NCBI GenBank assembly: GCA_002205125.1
Contig: NIOE01000012.1
Span: 124,001 to 188,000, forward strand
Direction of reading: 5' to 3'
From: Roseateles noduli
GTDB taxonomy: Bacteria > Pseudomonadota > Gammaproteobacteria > Burkholderiales > Burkholderiaceae_C
Length of the DNA: 64,000 bases
The notes beneath the pieces were generated by a model. It was not told the DNA's origin. It was given only the letters and a program-made list of their open reading frames with translations, and made no database searches. Within the stretch, counting starts at the first letter, position 1. The number at the start of each line of letters is the position of its first letter. This document shows positions 34,474 through 46,503 of the stretch, piece after piece. The translations under genes were made by a program, and so were the position numbers.

Positions 34474-35721
34474 TCACTTGAAGAACCAGTACCCCACCAG
34501 GATCGCACCGACCAGGCCGACGACGTCGGCCAGCAGCCCGCAGGTCAGCGCGTAGCGGGTCTTCTTGATGTTGACGCTGCCGAAGTAGACGGCCAGCACG
34601 TAGAAGGTGGTCTCGGTCGAGCCCTGGATGATCGCGGCGAGCTTGCCTTCGAAGCTGTCCACGCCGTAGGTCTTGAGCACGTCCACCATCAGCCCGCGCG
34701 CGCCGCTGCCCGACAGCGTCTTCATCAACCCGACCGGCAGCGCCGGCACGAAGTCCGTCGGCAGGCCCAGCGCCGCGACGCCGGCGGCGATGCCCTTCAC
34801 GACGAACTCCATGCAGCCCGTCGTGCGGAACACCGAGATCGCCACCAGGATCGCGATCAGGTAGGGAATGATCTGGATCGCGACGCCGAAGCCTTCCTTG
34901 GCCCCTTCGACGAAGGACTCGTAGACGTTGACGCGGCGCCACGCGCCGACGGCGATGAACATCGCGATGATGCTCAGGATCACCCCGCTGCCCAGCAGCC
35001 CGATGTACTGCGACATCACCTCCGGCGGATAGCTGTGCAGCCAGCCGAAGACCGCCGCCATGATCGCGATGAAGCCGCCGACGAACACCAGCACCGGCGC
35101 GCTGAACAGGTTGATGCGCTGCACCCAGGCCACCGCGATCAGCCCGGACATGAACGAGATGAAGGTGGCGACCAGCGTCGGCAGGAAGATGTCCGCCGCG
35201 TTGAAGCCCACCAGTCCCTGGTCCACCGCCATCGCCTGGCGGATCGCGATCACCGAGGTCGGGATCAGCGTGATGCCCGCGGTGTTCAGCACCAGGAACA
35301 TGATCATCGCGTTGCTGGCGGTGTCCTTCTGCGGGTTGAGCTCCTGCAGTTCCTTCATCGCCTTCAGGCCCAGCGGCGTGGCGGCGTTGTCCAGCCCGAG
35401 CATGTTGGCCGAGAAGTTCATGACCATCGAGCCGCCCGCCGGGTGCCCGCGCGGTACCTCCGGGAAGATGCGGCCGAAGAACGGTCCCATCGCGCGGGCG
35501 AAGAGCTGGAGCACGCCGGCGTTCTCGCCCACCTTCATCAGGCCCAGCCACAGGCTCATCACGCCGACCAGGCCGAGCGAGATGTCGAAACCGGTCTTGG
35601 CCGTGTCGAAGATGCCGGTGAGCACCTGCGTGAAGATGGTCAGGTCGCCCTGGACCAGCCGCGCCAGCGCGACCGCGAAGCCGATCAGGAAGAACCCGAT
35701 CCAGATGAAGTTGAGCACCAT
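34474..35721 (-). CDS. Fused SpmA-SpmB-like nucleoside-recognition (gate-domain) membrane protein
   Basis: The protein has 415 residues, nearly all hydrophobic helices. Two gate/nucleoside-recognition domains are present: an SpmA-like half (GLVGVMSLWLGLMKVGENAGVLQLFARAMGPFFGRIFPEVPRGHPA, FSANMLGLDNAATPLGLKAM) and an SpmB-like half (GAKEGFGVAIQIIPYLIAILVAISVFRTTG, IIQGSTETTFYVLAVYFGSVNIKKTRYAL). In spore formers SpmA and SpmB are separate proteins for spore-core dehydration; this fused form occurs in Gram-negative bacteria and its solute is unknown. Part of its 3' end is repeated at 31689-31734. It separates P2 from P3 in the pseudo-trypsin array. Confidence 0.9.
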   Translation of the reverse strand: MVLNFIWIGFFLIGFAVALARLVQGDLTIFTQVLTGIFDTAKTGFDISLGLVGVMSLWLGLMKVGENAGVLQLFARAMGPFFGRIFPEVPRGHPAGGSMVMNFSANMLGLDNAATPLGLKAMKELQELNPQKDTASNAMIMFLVLNTAGITLIPTSVIAIRQAMAVDQGLVGFNAADIFLPTLVATFISFMSGLIAVAWVQRINLFSAPVLVFVGGFIAIMAAVFGWLHSYPPEVMSQYIGLLGSGVILSIIAMFIAVGAWRRVNVYESFVEGAKEGFGVAIQIIPYLIAILVAISVFRTTGCMEFVVKGIAAGVAALGLPTDFVPALPVGLMKTLSGSGARGLMVDVLKTYGVDSFEGKLAAIIQGSTETTFYVLAVYFGSVNIKKTRYALTCGLLADVVGLVGAILVGYWFFK

Positions 35722-35941
35722 GGGGGCGGATTATTCCGGTCCCGCGCCCCCCGGGCCGCGTGGCTGCGGGATTGCGGGCATCACCTTGTGGGGGCAGGTC
35801 ATAACCGCGGTCGCCTCGGCACCCTGAGCTTGCCGCCCGCGTCACGGACCACGCGGGCCGGCACGCGCATGCAACGGCCTGGACCGGGAGCGGGAAGCCC
35901 GATCCGGGTGGCTGCCGGGCGGCGGCCGTCCTCGTCGAGGC

Positions 35942-36003
35942 CATTGAAACGGGCGACGCGTCTTCGAAGAATGGGCTCGCCCTTCCGGTCCGGAGGGGTT
36001 GGA
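35942..36003 (+). promoter_or_regulatory. Conserved leader of P3 (matches leader of P5)
   Basis: The segment from CATTGA to GGTTGGA aligns with 39050-39113 upstream of P5. Shared blocks are CATTGA, TCGAAGAATGG, GCCCTTC and CGGA(A/G)GGGTTGGA. The last block includes the ribosome binding site. The conserved stretch outside the SD suggests a shared promoter or 5' UTR element, or simply common descent. Confidence 0.5.
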
Positions 36004-37308
36004 ATGCTACCGATGACTTGCCACCTGAGTTCCTCTTCCGACACGCGCCCCGGCCCGGCTGCGCGCGTTGCCTGTCGCAACGGCCGACGCTGGCTCGCGG
36101 CTGCCGCGCTGAGCGTCCCCGCATGGGCGGCCGCCGTGCCGCAGTCCGAGCACTGGATGGCCTCCTGGGCCCTCGGCGTCGAAGACTGTTCCGCGACCCT
36201 CATCACTTCGCGCATCGCGTTGACGACAAGCCGATGCGCCGATCGGGCGAAATTCCCGGTCGGTGGCGCCGCGCTGACTTTCACGCAGCGCCGCACCGGG
36301 ACCGTGTTCGCCGGACGGGTCGCGATGCCTGCCACTCTGTCGGAGTTGCCGCCCAGCGGTCTGGCGTTGATCGCGTTGTACGCGTCTTCGACCACCGGCA
36401 CGACCGGTGTGCCGATCGCGAGCTATGTGCAGGAGGCGGCACTCCTCAAGGATCCGAAACCCGGCGCCACGCGTGAACAGGGGCGCCGGCTCTTTGCCTT
36501 CGGCACCTTTCGTTACGAAGGGTATGCCTGGGTGTCCGGCCCCGGGGAGTACGACCGCATGATCGACCCCCAGCGCCATCCGCTGACCTATCGGTCCCTG
36601 GCTCGCCTGAAATCGACGGAACGGATCCGCTTCCAGCGTCAGGGGCCGGAAGTCCCCTGGGACGATCTGCTGGGCGAGCGGATGCAGCGCGCATTGCGCG
36701 GACAGGTGACGCCGTCGCCCGACGCGCTGTTGCTGCCCCTGGTCGGTGCGGTCGAGGACGGGATGACCCACCGACGCCGACCGCCTCCCATGCCGGGCTG
36801 GGGTCAGATGAGCTCGCCGTTCGGGTCCGCGGACGAGGGCAGCGGACTGCTGGCCGCCGTCCGATCCGATGTCGAGCTGCCGGACGGCAGACTGGTCGCG
36901 CTGATCGGCGGCGACGGCTTGTTCCACATGCGCTTGAGCGCGCACTGGCCCGCGATCTATCGGGCGATGATCGATCAGGGATGGCGGGAGGATGCGGCAC
37001 AGGTGGCCGCGCAGGTGTTGAACCTCAAGGCCTTCGACGAGGCGCGCACCGGCAAGCCCGGACAGTTCTACGCACTGGCCAATCCGTCGACGGGCGACGT
37101 CGAATTCTTCCGGCTGCGCCGGGTCGAGGCCGACGGCACCTATCCGGCACGACCGTCGCACGGGCAGAGCGATGACTGGTGGGAGTTTCTCGGGACCGAG
37201 CTGCCGTCCCTCGCGGCGGTGATGGAGAGGCAGGCCAAGGATCGCGCGGCCGCGAAGGCGTCGGGCAAGGCCGCCAAGCCTGCCGTCGAGAGCGGGAGGG
37301 CGTCATGA
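36004..37308 (+). CDS. Exported pseudo-trypsin with repeat (array member P3)
   Basis: The protein has 434 residues from ATG 36004 (SD GGAGGGG). A signal peptide follows a basic start (RRWLAAAALSVPAWAAA, about 29-44). The core has C62-SATLITSRIALTTSR-C78, with Arg at the catalytic His position. The Ser motif reads GSGLL; the Asp motif is lost (LALIALYAS). After the C-terminal helix LSAHWPAIYRAMIDQGWREDAAQVAAQVLN comes one repeat (about 365-405: ANPSTGDVEFFRLRRVEADG...WWEFLGTELP) and an Ala/Lys-rich tail. The stop overlaps the start of P4 as ATGA, so P3 and P4 are one translational unit. Confidence 0.75.
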   Translation: MLPMTCHLSSSSDTRPGPAARVACRNGRRWLAAAALSVPAWAAAVPQSEHWMASWALGVEDCSATLITSRIALTTSRCADRAKFPVGGAALTFTQRRTGTVFAGRVAMPATLSELPPSGLALIALYASSTTGTTGVPIASYVQEAALLKDPKPGATREQGRRLFAFGTFRYEGYAWVSGPGEYDRMIDPQRHPLTYRSLARLKSTERIRFQRQGPEVPWDDLLGERMQRALRGQVTPSPDALLLPLVGAVEDGMTHRRRPPPMPGWGQMSSPFGSADEGSGLLAAVRSDVELPDGRLVALIGGDGLFHMRLSAHWPAIYRAMIDQGWREDAAQVAAQVLNLKAFDEARTGKPGQFYALANPSTGDVEFFRLRRVEADGTYPARPSHGQSDDWWEFLGTELPSLAAVMERQAKDRAAAKASGKAAKPAVESGRAS

Positions 37309-38912
37309 AGGCGCGCAGCACCGACGCCGCACGCGGGAGGTCCCGCGCGACGGCGCGTCCGCTCATCGCCGCGCTGTTGCTGGCCTGGGGCACGGGCGCC
37401 ATCGCCACGACCCTTGCGGGGGTCTCCTGGCGGACGCCAACCGCCGAGCTGCCCTACTGGCTGCTCGGCGACGAGCGATGTTCGGCCACGCTCATCACGT
37501 CCCGCGTGGCAGTGACGACCTACGACTGTCAGGGCGATGTCGGTCGGCAACGGCACACCATGCAGCAACGATCGACGGGTGAGCACCTGACCGGACGCTT
37601 GTTGACCGACCGGCCGCGACGTGTCGCGACCGCCGCTGATGCGACGAGGGTGTCCGGACGGCCTCTGGCGCTGTTCCTGCTGGATGCTCCGCCCACCGAC
37701 CTGCCGGGTCCGGACACTCACGCCACGGGCCCTCTCCCTAGCTATCGTGAGGAAGCCGAACTGGTCCGGGACCGCGCCGTGAATCCCGCCCGGCTCAGCG
37801 GCCACGTGCCCTCGCCGTCCATCGGGGCTGACGACGTCGCTCCGCCTCTGGCGGCGGAAAGGGAGGGCGACTACGTGCGCCCGCCGGCGATGCCCGGCAG
37901 TTCTGCGACCGCAGAGCGGCGGCTGGTCTACCGCTCGGTGAGCGCCTTGCGGGAGGCGGAACCCGGGAGATTCGACTTGTCCGGTGATGGGATCCCGCCC
38001 GACGACGGCCCGGGCCCCGATATCCTCGGCCGGCTGCTGCGCTCCAGGATGAATGGGCATGTCGTCCCGGATGCCGTCGTGGACGACCTGGTCCTGACGA
38101 CCGTGGGCGATGCCGACGACGGCATCACCCGCCTCTGGAGCGAGACGGCCCGGCAGGCGCCGGGGGACGAGCGGAGATTGAGGCATCCGTTCGGCCCCCT
38201 CGCGCGCGGCGTGGGCCTGATGGCGTCACGGGGGACGCTGTCGCGACTGGTCGGCGTCGTCACGGACGCGTCGGGCGTGCACTGGCGGCTGAGCGCGTTC
38301 TGGCCGGCCATCTACCGCGCCTTGCTGGATCAAGGCTTGAGGGAGGACGCACGCGTGCTGGCTTCGCGGCTGCTCGGGCAGCAATCGCCGTCCGTCGTCG
38401 GCAACGTGAGCCACTACGACAATCCCCACAGCGGGCAGATCGAGTTCTTCCGGCGGGTGGCCTCGAGCGCCGACGACCATGCGGCGCCCCTTCCAACCGA
38501 TGGACGCGACAACGAGCACTGGGAATACCTCGGCACGGAACTGCCGGCCAGCCGGGAGGTCCTCGCGCCGCTGCGCGTCTGGCGGGTGGAGGAACTGAAC
38601 CCGCCGATCGGGAAGCGATATGTCCGCTTCAACGGCATCACGCGGCAGGTGGAGTACTTCCGCCTGAAGGCGCATGACAGCGACGGTCGGGCGCCGGTGT
38701 TGCCGTCCGCCGGCGTCAGCGATGAGCATTGGACTTACGAAGGCACGGACCTGAAGGTCCGCAGGAATCCCTTTGCCGATTGGACACCGGCATCGACTGC
38801 CGGCACCATCGTGCCCGGCGCCACGGTTCCACCGGCTGTTCCGGTGGCCCCGCTCAGCCCTCTTCCAGGAACCGGTCCCGCACTTCCAGCACCTGAGGCA
38901 GCACGCCGATGA
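37305..38912 (+). CDS. Exported pseudo-trypsin with two repeats (array member P4)
   Basis: The protein has 535 residues from ATG 37305, coupled to P3. A signal peptide lies at about 18-36 (RPLIAALLLAWGTGAIA). The core has C59-SATLITSRVAVTTYD-C75 (His replaced by Asp), LALFLLDAP and GVGLM at the Ser site. LSAFWPAIYRALLDQGLREDARVLASRLLG is followed by two repeats (about 368-415 and 430-480: EFFRR...HWEYLGTELP, VEYFRL...HWTYEGTDL). The Pro/Val-rich C-terminus from about residue 517 is encoded antisense to a remnant of the HD-GYP gene 3' end, giving PLPGTGPALPAPE. It shares both C-terminal repeats and this tail with P5, its closest relative here. Confidence 0.75.
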   Translation: MKARSTDAARGRSRATARPLIAALLLAWGTGAIATTLAGVSWRTPTAELPYWLLGDERCSATLITSRVAVTTYDCQGDVGRQRHTMQQRSTGEHLTGRLLTDRPRRVATAADATRVSGRPLALFLLDAPPTDLPGPDTHATGPLPSYREEAELVRDRAVNPARLSGHVPSPSIGADDVAPPLAAEREGDYVRPPAMPGSSATAERRLVYRSVSALREAEPGRFDLSGDGIPPDDGPGPDILGRLLRSRMNGHVVPDAVVDDLVLTTVGDADDGITRLWSETARQAPGDERRLRHPFGPLARGVGLMASRGTLSRLVGVVTDASGVHWRLSAFWPAIYRALLDQGLREDARVLASRLLGQQSPSVVGNVSHYDNPHSGQIEFFRRVASSADDHAAPLPTDGRDNEHWEYLGTELPASREVLAPLRVWRVEELNPPIGKRYVRFNGITRQVEYFRLKAHDSDGRAPVLPSAGVSDEHWTYEGTDLKVRRNPFADWTPASTAGTIVPGATVPPAVPVAPLSPLPGTGPALPAPEAARR

Positions 38913-38960
38913 AGAGCTCCACCAGCGCCGGATCGAAGTGCCGGCCGGCCCGCGCGCGCG
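38854..38960 (-). pseudogene. Remnant of the HD-GYP regulator 3' end
   Basis: Read on the minus strand this encodes RAGRHFDPALVELFIGVLPQVLEVRDRFLEEG plus stop, nearly the C-terminus of the intact HD-GYP gene (40677-41687). Differences are mostly silent, with L for Q and G for S in this stretch. It is therefore a diverged copy, not a fresh duplicate, and may come from another strain or species. It overlaps the 3' coding end of P4. Confidence 0.8.
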
Positions 38961-39049
38961 GCAGGGCCGCCGCGCGCACCTCATGACCTGAACCAGGGCG
39001 GACGCCCCGATGGCAGTGACGGACGAGGCGGCGCCATACGGAACCGGGT

Positions 39050-39113
39050 CATTGAGCCGTCGCGGCCGCCCTCGAAGAATGGCGTGGCCCTTCTTCAACG
39101 TCGGAAGGGTTGG
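39050..39113 (+). promoter_or_regulatory. Conserved leader of P5 (matches leader of P3)
   Basis: It shares CATTGA, TCGAAGAATGG, GCCCTTC and CGGAAGGGTTGGA with 35942-36003. The intergenic DNA further upstream is not obviously alike. It extends from just past the HD-GYP remnant region to the P5 ribosome binding site. Confidence 0.5.
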
Positions 39114-39121
39114 AGCCTCAC

Positions 39122-40732
39122 ATGAACACATGCCCCGTTGCCGGTCCCGGACCGGCTGGTCGGTCCGATCGGACCGCCGTCGGCCGCACAGGTCTTGCCG
39201 CATCGCGCCGGAGCGGCAGGCCGCGGCCCCGCGCCGCCGCCGCCTTGGCCTGCGCGTTGTCGCTCGCGGCGAACGGCGCGGCGAACGCGTCCGCACCGTT
39301 TGCCTGGATGCTGGGCGATGAGAGCTGCTCGGCCACGCTCATCACGCCGCGAGTCGCGGTCTCCAGCTACTACTGCCTCGGCGGCGTGCGCCTGCTCACG
39401 CATGCCGATGCGCTGGTCATGCGCCATCGATCAACCGGGCGCCAGCTCAGCGGCCAGGCGTGGGCCGTCCTCGAACCGGGCCCCAAGATCGGTGGCGTGG
39501 AAACCAATCCTCCCGGGAAGTATCTGGCCCTGATGGTGCTGGATGCGCCCGTGCCCGAGATGACGGAGGCCGGCGCGTCGCCGCTGCCCAGCTATGTGGA
39601 GGAGTTCCGGCTGCTGCGTGATCGCGAGGAAGCGCCCACGCGGCTGAGCGCCTGGGTGCCTGCGCAGCCGCGGAGCGCGGCCAATGCGCCGGAGGCCCCC
39701 GAGGTCAACTTTTACAGCACGTACGTATACCGCCGCAACGAGTCAGGGCAGATCTATAGCGGCCTGCTGGACAGGCCGCTGCTCTACCGGTCGGTGCGAG
39801 CCCTGCGGGCGGCGGAGCCGGCGCGGTTCGGGCTGGGAAAGTTCCCGCTCCCGCCCGATGACGGTCCCGGTGTGGATGTTCTCGGAAGAAGTCTGCAGCA
39901 GATGATGAACGGGGAGGTCGTTCCGGATCGCACCGTGGACGACATCCTGCTGACCACGGTCGGCGTCGCGACCGACGACATCACCCGGGTATGGGGCAAG
40001 GAAGCGCTGAGGGCCCTTTCGCTGCGGCCCGGTTTCCATGTGGACTCGCCGTTTTCCCGGACATCGAGCGGATCGGGTCTGATGGCGTCGCGCGATCAGC
40101 GGCCTCCTCGGCTGGTCGGCCTGGTCCTGAGCAAGCGCCATTTGCGGCTCAGCGCATTCTGGCCGGCCATCCATGAGGCGCTGCTGAAACGCGGCTTGAC
40201 GGAGGATGCGAGTTTCCTGGCGCGCCGTGTGCTCGGGCAACCCGATGCCGGTCCCGAGGCGGGTGCGCCCCGTATCGGAGATGTGCGCCACCACCACAAC
40301 CCGCACAGCGGCCGCGCCGAGTTCTTCCGGCGTGTGGCCTTGCCGACCGGCGGAGACGCCATGGCGTTCCCGACGAACGGCGAGGACAACGAGCAGTGGG
40401 AGTACCTCGGCACGGCGCTGCCCAGCCGCAGAGCCGTCGTGGGCACGATCAAGGCGTGGCAGCCGGACGAGCGTGATGCCACCATCGGCCAGCGCTACGT
40501 GCGTTTCAACGGCGTCACGCGGCAGGTGGAGTACTTCAAGCTCCAGGCGCTGGGGCCGGGAGGGAGAGTGCCCGAGCTGCCCTCCGGCAGCCTCGGCGAT
40601 CAGGACTGGGAATACCTGGGCACCGATGTGCGGACCGCCGGCAACCGCTTCGCCGCGTGGACCCCGTCCGCGCCGCTCAACCCTCTTCCAGGAACCGGTC
40701 CCGCACTTCCAGCACCTGCGGCAGCACGCTGA
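39122..40732 (+). CDS. Exported pseudo-trypsin with two repeats (array member P5)
   Basis: The protein has 536 residues from ATG 39122; a TTG 12 bp upstream is possible. The N-terminus is long and Arg-rich before a hydrophobic stretch (PRAAAALACALSLAANGAANA, about 36-56), so export is likely but the start may be further in. The core has C69-SATLITPRVAVSSYY-C85 (His replaced by Tyr), LALMVLDAP and GSGLM at the Ser site. LSAFWPAIHEALLKRGLTEDASFLARRVLG precedes two repeats (WEYLGTALP, WEYLGTDV). Its last 56 bases overlap the HD-GYP gene antisense, giving the tail PLPGTGPALPAPAAAR. It is the last member of the array. Confidence 0.75.
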   Translation: MNTCPVAGPGPAGRSDRTAVGRTGLAASRRSGRPRPRAAAALACALSLAANGAANASAPFAWMLGDESCSATLITPRVAVSSYYCLGGVRLLTHADALVMRHRSTGRQLSGQAWAVLEPGPKIGGVETNPPGKYLALMVLDAPVPEMTEAGASPLPSYVEEFRLLRDREEAPTRLSAWVPAQPRSAANAPEAPEVNFYSTYVYRRNESGQIYSGLLDRPLLYRSVRALRAAEPARFGLGKFPLPPDDGPGVDVLGRSLQQMMNGEVVPDRTVDDILLTTVGVATDDITRVWGKEALRALSLRPGFHVDSPFSRTSSGSGLMASRDQRPPRLVGLVLSKRHLRLSAFWPAIHEALLKRGLTEDASFLARRVLGQPDAGPEAGAPRIGDVRHHHNPHSGRAEFFRRVALPTGGDAMAFPTNGEDNEQWEYLGTALPSRRAVVGTIKAWQPDERDATIGQRYVRFNGVTRQVEYFKLQALGPGGRVPELPSGSLGDQDWEYLGTDVRTAGNRFAAWTPSAPLNPLPGTGPALPAPAAAR

Positions 40733-41673
40733 TGAACTGCTCGACCAGCGCCGGATCGAAATGCCGGCCGGCCTGCGCGCGCAGGTGTTCCACCGCCTGC
40801 TCGATCGGCCACGCCGGCTTGTAGGGCCGGATGCTGGTCAGCGCGTCGAAGACGTCGGCGATGGCGACGATGCGGGCTTCCTGCGGAATCGCGTCGCCGG
40901 CCAGTCCTTCGGGATAGCCGCTGCCGTCCCACTTCTCGTGGTGACCCAGCGCGACGCGGCGCGCCAGGCCCAGCAGCCCGGTCGTCTGGTCGCCGAGGAT
41001 CTCCGCGCCGATGGCCGGATGGCGGCGCATCACCGTCCATTCGGCCTCGGTCAGCGGACCCGGCTTCTGCAGGATCGCGTCGGGGATGCCGAGCTTGCCG
41101 ACGTCGTGCATGGGCGCGGCATGCAGCAGGTCGTCGGCCTCCTGGTCGGTCCAGCCGGCCGCCAGCGCCAGGAGCTGCGCGTAGTGGCTCATGCGCACGA
41201 CGTGCCAGCCGGTCTCGTTGTCCTTGTACTCGGCCGCGCGGCCCAGGCGCTGCACGATCTGCAGCCGCGTCTCGCGCAGCTCATCGGCGCGCACCAGCGA
41301 CAGGTGCGTGCGCACCCGCGCGCGCACCACCGGCGGGCTCACCGGCTTGGCGATGTAATCGACCGCGCCGGCTTCGAAGCCTTCAGTCTCGTCGCGGGAG
41401 TCGGCCAGCGCGGTGACGAAGATCACCGGCGTGCGCCTGGTCGCCGGCTGCGATTTCAGCACCCGGCAGACGTCCAGGCCGGACATGCCCGGCATCATGA
41501 TGTCGAGCAGGATCAGCTGCGGCGACTCGGTCTTCGCAAGTTCCAGCGCCTTCTGCCCGTCGCGCGCGAACAGCAGCCGGTAGTCGTCCTGCAGCACGTG
41601 CCGCAGCACCTGCAGGTTGGCGGGCTCGTCGTCAACGAGCAGCAGCTTGGGACGGTGGTCGGCGGTCACGGCG

Positions 41674-41687
<14 letters not shown>
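40677..41687 (-). CDS. Response regulator with HD-GYP c-di-GMP phosphodiesterase domain
   Basis: The protein has 336 residues. The receiver domain (about 12-130) has LLVDDEP, phosphoacceptor LILLDIMMPG, and AKP. The HD-GYP domain (about 150-320) has the metal ligands in HAAPMHDVGKLGIPD, HHEKWDGSGYPEGL (the GYP motif), and VFDALTS. This RpfG-like layout hydrolyses c-di-GMP when phosphorylated. Its start lies 14 bp inside the 3' end of the upstream MHYT hybrid kinase gene, so the two form a coupled phosphorelay. The 3' end overlaps P5 in antisense. Confidence 0.94.
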
Positions 41688-44805
<3,118 letters not shown>

Positions 44806-44883
44806 GGGAGGAGTCCGCCATGGTGCCAAGAAGCGTCGTTCGCCATACGGCACAAATGCGCGGCATCCCGCCCGCAAATGAAA

Positions 44884-44904
44884 ACGCCCCGCGTGTGCGG
44901 GGCG
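44884..44904 (-). terminator. Intrinsic terminator of metNIQ
   Basis: CGCCCCGC (44885-44892) and GCGGGGCG (44897-44904) form an 8-bp GC stem with a 4-nt loop. Read on the minus strand it runs into TTTT (44881-44884). It lies just past metQ and before the MHYT kinase coding region. Confidence 0.85.
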
Positions 44905-44956
44905 CATTGCGGCGGTTATCGCCCAAACGCGACCGACCTCCCGGTCGGTTTCGTTC

Positions 44957-45739
44957 TCAGAACGCGGGAACGACCGCGCCCTTGTACTGGGTCTGGATGA
45001 AGCGCTTGACGGCGTCGGACTGCAGCGCGGCGGCCAGCTTCTTCACGGCCGGGGCGTTCTGGTTGTCGTCACGCGTGACCAGCCAGTTGGCGTAGGGGGA
45101 CTCGCCGCCTTCGATCGCCAGCGCGTCCTTGGACGGATTCAGCTTCGCTTCCAGCGCGTAGTTCGTGTTGATCAGCGCCAGGTCGACCTGCGGGAGGATG
45201 CGCGGCAGCGTGGCGGCTTCGATCTCGCGGAACTTCAGTTTCTTCGGGTTGTCGGCGATGTCCTTGGTCGTGGACAGGATGTTGGCCTTGTCCTTGAGCT
45301 TGATCACGCCGGCCTTGTCCAGCAGCAGCAGCGCGCGGCCGCCGTTGGTCGGGTCGTTGGGGATCGCGACGGTGCCGCCCTCGGGCAGCGCGGCCAGGGT
45401 CTTGTGCTTGGTCGAGTAGGCGCCGAAGGGCTCCACGTGCACCGCCGCGACGGCGACCAGGTGCGTGCCCTTGCCCTTGTTGAACTCGGTCAGGTAGGGC
45501 TTGTGCTGGAAGAAATTGGCGTCGAGGCGCTTCTCGGCGACCTGCACGTTGGGCTGGACGTAGTCGGTGAAGACCTTGACCTCGAGCTCGACGCCCTGCT
45601 TGGCCAGTTCCGGCTTGACCAGGTTGAGGATCTCGGCGTGCGGCACCGCGGTGGCGGCGACGGTCAGCTTCTCGGCGGCGGCGGTGCCGGCGGCCGCCAG
45701 CGACAGGGCCGCGACGGCGGCGGTGAACAGCTTCTTCAT
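44957..45739 (-). CDS. metQ: Methionine ABC transporter substrate-binding protein
   Basis: The protein has 260 residues. A Sec signal peptide MKKLFTAAVAALSLAAAGTAAA has no lipobox Cys, so the protein may be free in the periplasm, unlike lipidated E. coli MetQ. The NlpA/MetQ family is clear from KLTVAATAVPHAEILNLVKPELAKQGVELEVKVFTDYVQPN and HKPYLTEFN, and the conserved PNDPTNGGRALLLLDKAG. It delivers methionine to MetI/MetN. It is the third gene of metN-metI-metQ. Confidence 0.95.
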   Translation of the reverse strand: MKKLFTAAVAALSLAAAGTAAAEKLTVAATAVPHAEILNLVKPELAKQGVELEVKVFTDYVQPNVQVAEKRLDANFFQHKPYLTEFNKGKGTHLVAVAAVHVEPFGAYSTKHKTLAALPEGGTVAIPNDPTNGGRALLLLDKAGVIKLKDKANILSTTKDIADNPKKLKFREIEAATLPRILPQVDLALINTNYALEAKLNPSKDALAIEGGESPYANWLVTRDDNQNAPAVKKLAAALQSDAVKRFIQTQYKGAVVPAF

Positions 45740-45813
45740 GGGGACAAACTCCTCTGAGGGACGGTGCCGGCTGCCTGCTTGGGGCGTCCGGCGATGAAAG
45801 GGGGAGGCGGGGT

Positions 45814-46503
45814 TCAGCGATGGGAGACGCGGGCGACGAGCCAGTCTCCGAACATCTGCAGCAGTTGGACGAGGACGAGCAGCAGCACGACGGTCACGAC
45901 CATGACCTCGGTCTGGAAGCGTTGATAGCCGAAGCGGATGGCCAGGTCGCCGAGGCCGCCGCCGCCGATGACGCCGGACATCGCGGTGTAGCCGACCAGC
46001 GTGATCGCGGTGACGGTCAGCGCGGAGACGATGCCCGGCAGCGCTTCGGGCAGCAGGCCCTGCCAGACGATCTGGCGGGTGCTGGCGCCCATGGAGAGAC
46101 CGGCCTCGACGATGCCGCGGTCGACGCCGCGCAGCGCGGTCTCGACGAGGCGTGCCAGGAAGGGCGTCGCGCCAACGACCAGCGGCGGAATCGCGCCGGC
46201 CACGCCCAGCGAGGTGCCCGTGACCAGCAGCGTGAACGGGATCAGCACGATCAGCAGGATGACGAAGGGCAGCGAGCGCAGCACGTTCACGACGAGGGAC
46301 AGCAGCGTGTACACCTTGGGCGAGGCCACCAGCCGGTCGCGGTCGAAGAGGTAGAGCGCGATGCCCAGCGGCAGGCCGAGCAGCGCGGTGAACAGCAGCG
46401 AGCCGCCCAGCATCAGCAGCGTGTCGCCGCCGGCGGTGGCGATCTCGGGCCAGTCGATGGTCCGGAGCGTGTCCAGCAGGGAAGGGGTGGCAGCGAGGCT
46501 CAT
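45814..46503 (-). CDS. metI: Methionine ABC transporter permease
   Basis: The protein has 229 residues with five or six TM helices. MetI landmarks are [26 protein letters not shown] and the EAA loop [38 protein letters not shown]. It ends [18 protein letters not shown] at the cytosolic side. Its start overlaps the metN stop by ATGA (46500-46503). Confidence 0.95.
   Translation of the reverse strand: MSLAATPSLLDTLRTIDWPEIATAGGDTLLMLGGSLLFTALLGLPLGIALYLFDRDRLVASPKVYTLLSLVVNVLRSLPFVILLIVLIPFTLLVTGTSLGVAGAIPPLVVGATPFLARLVETALRGVDRGIVEAGLSMGASTRQIVWQGLLPEALPGIVSALTVTAITLVGYTAMSGVIGGGGLGDLAIRFGYQRFQTEVMVVTVVLLLVLVQLLQMFGDWLVARVSHR

Noticed and set aside
36004-40732. Active serine proteases with a variant triad
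   Set aside because: The His, and by alignment the Ser, positions are changed in all members, with different replacements at His, which argues against an alternative shared catalytic residue.
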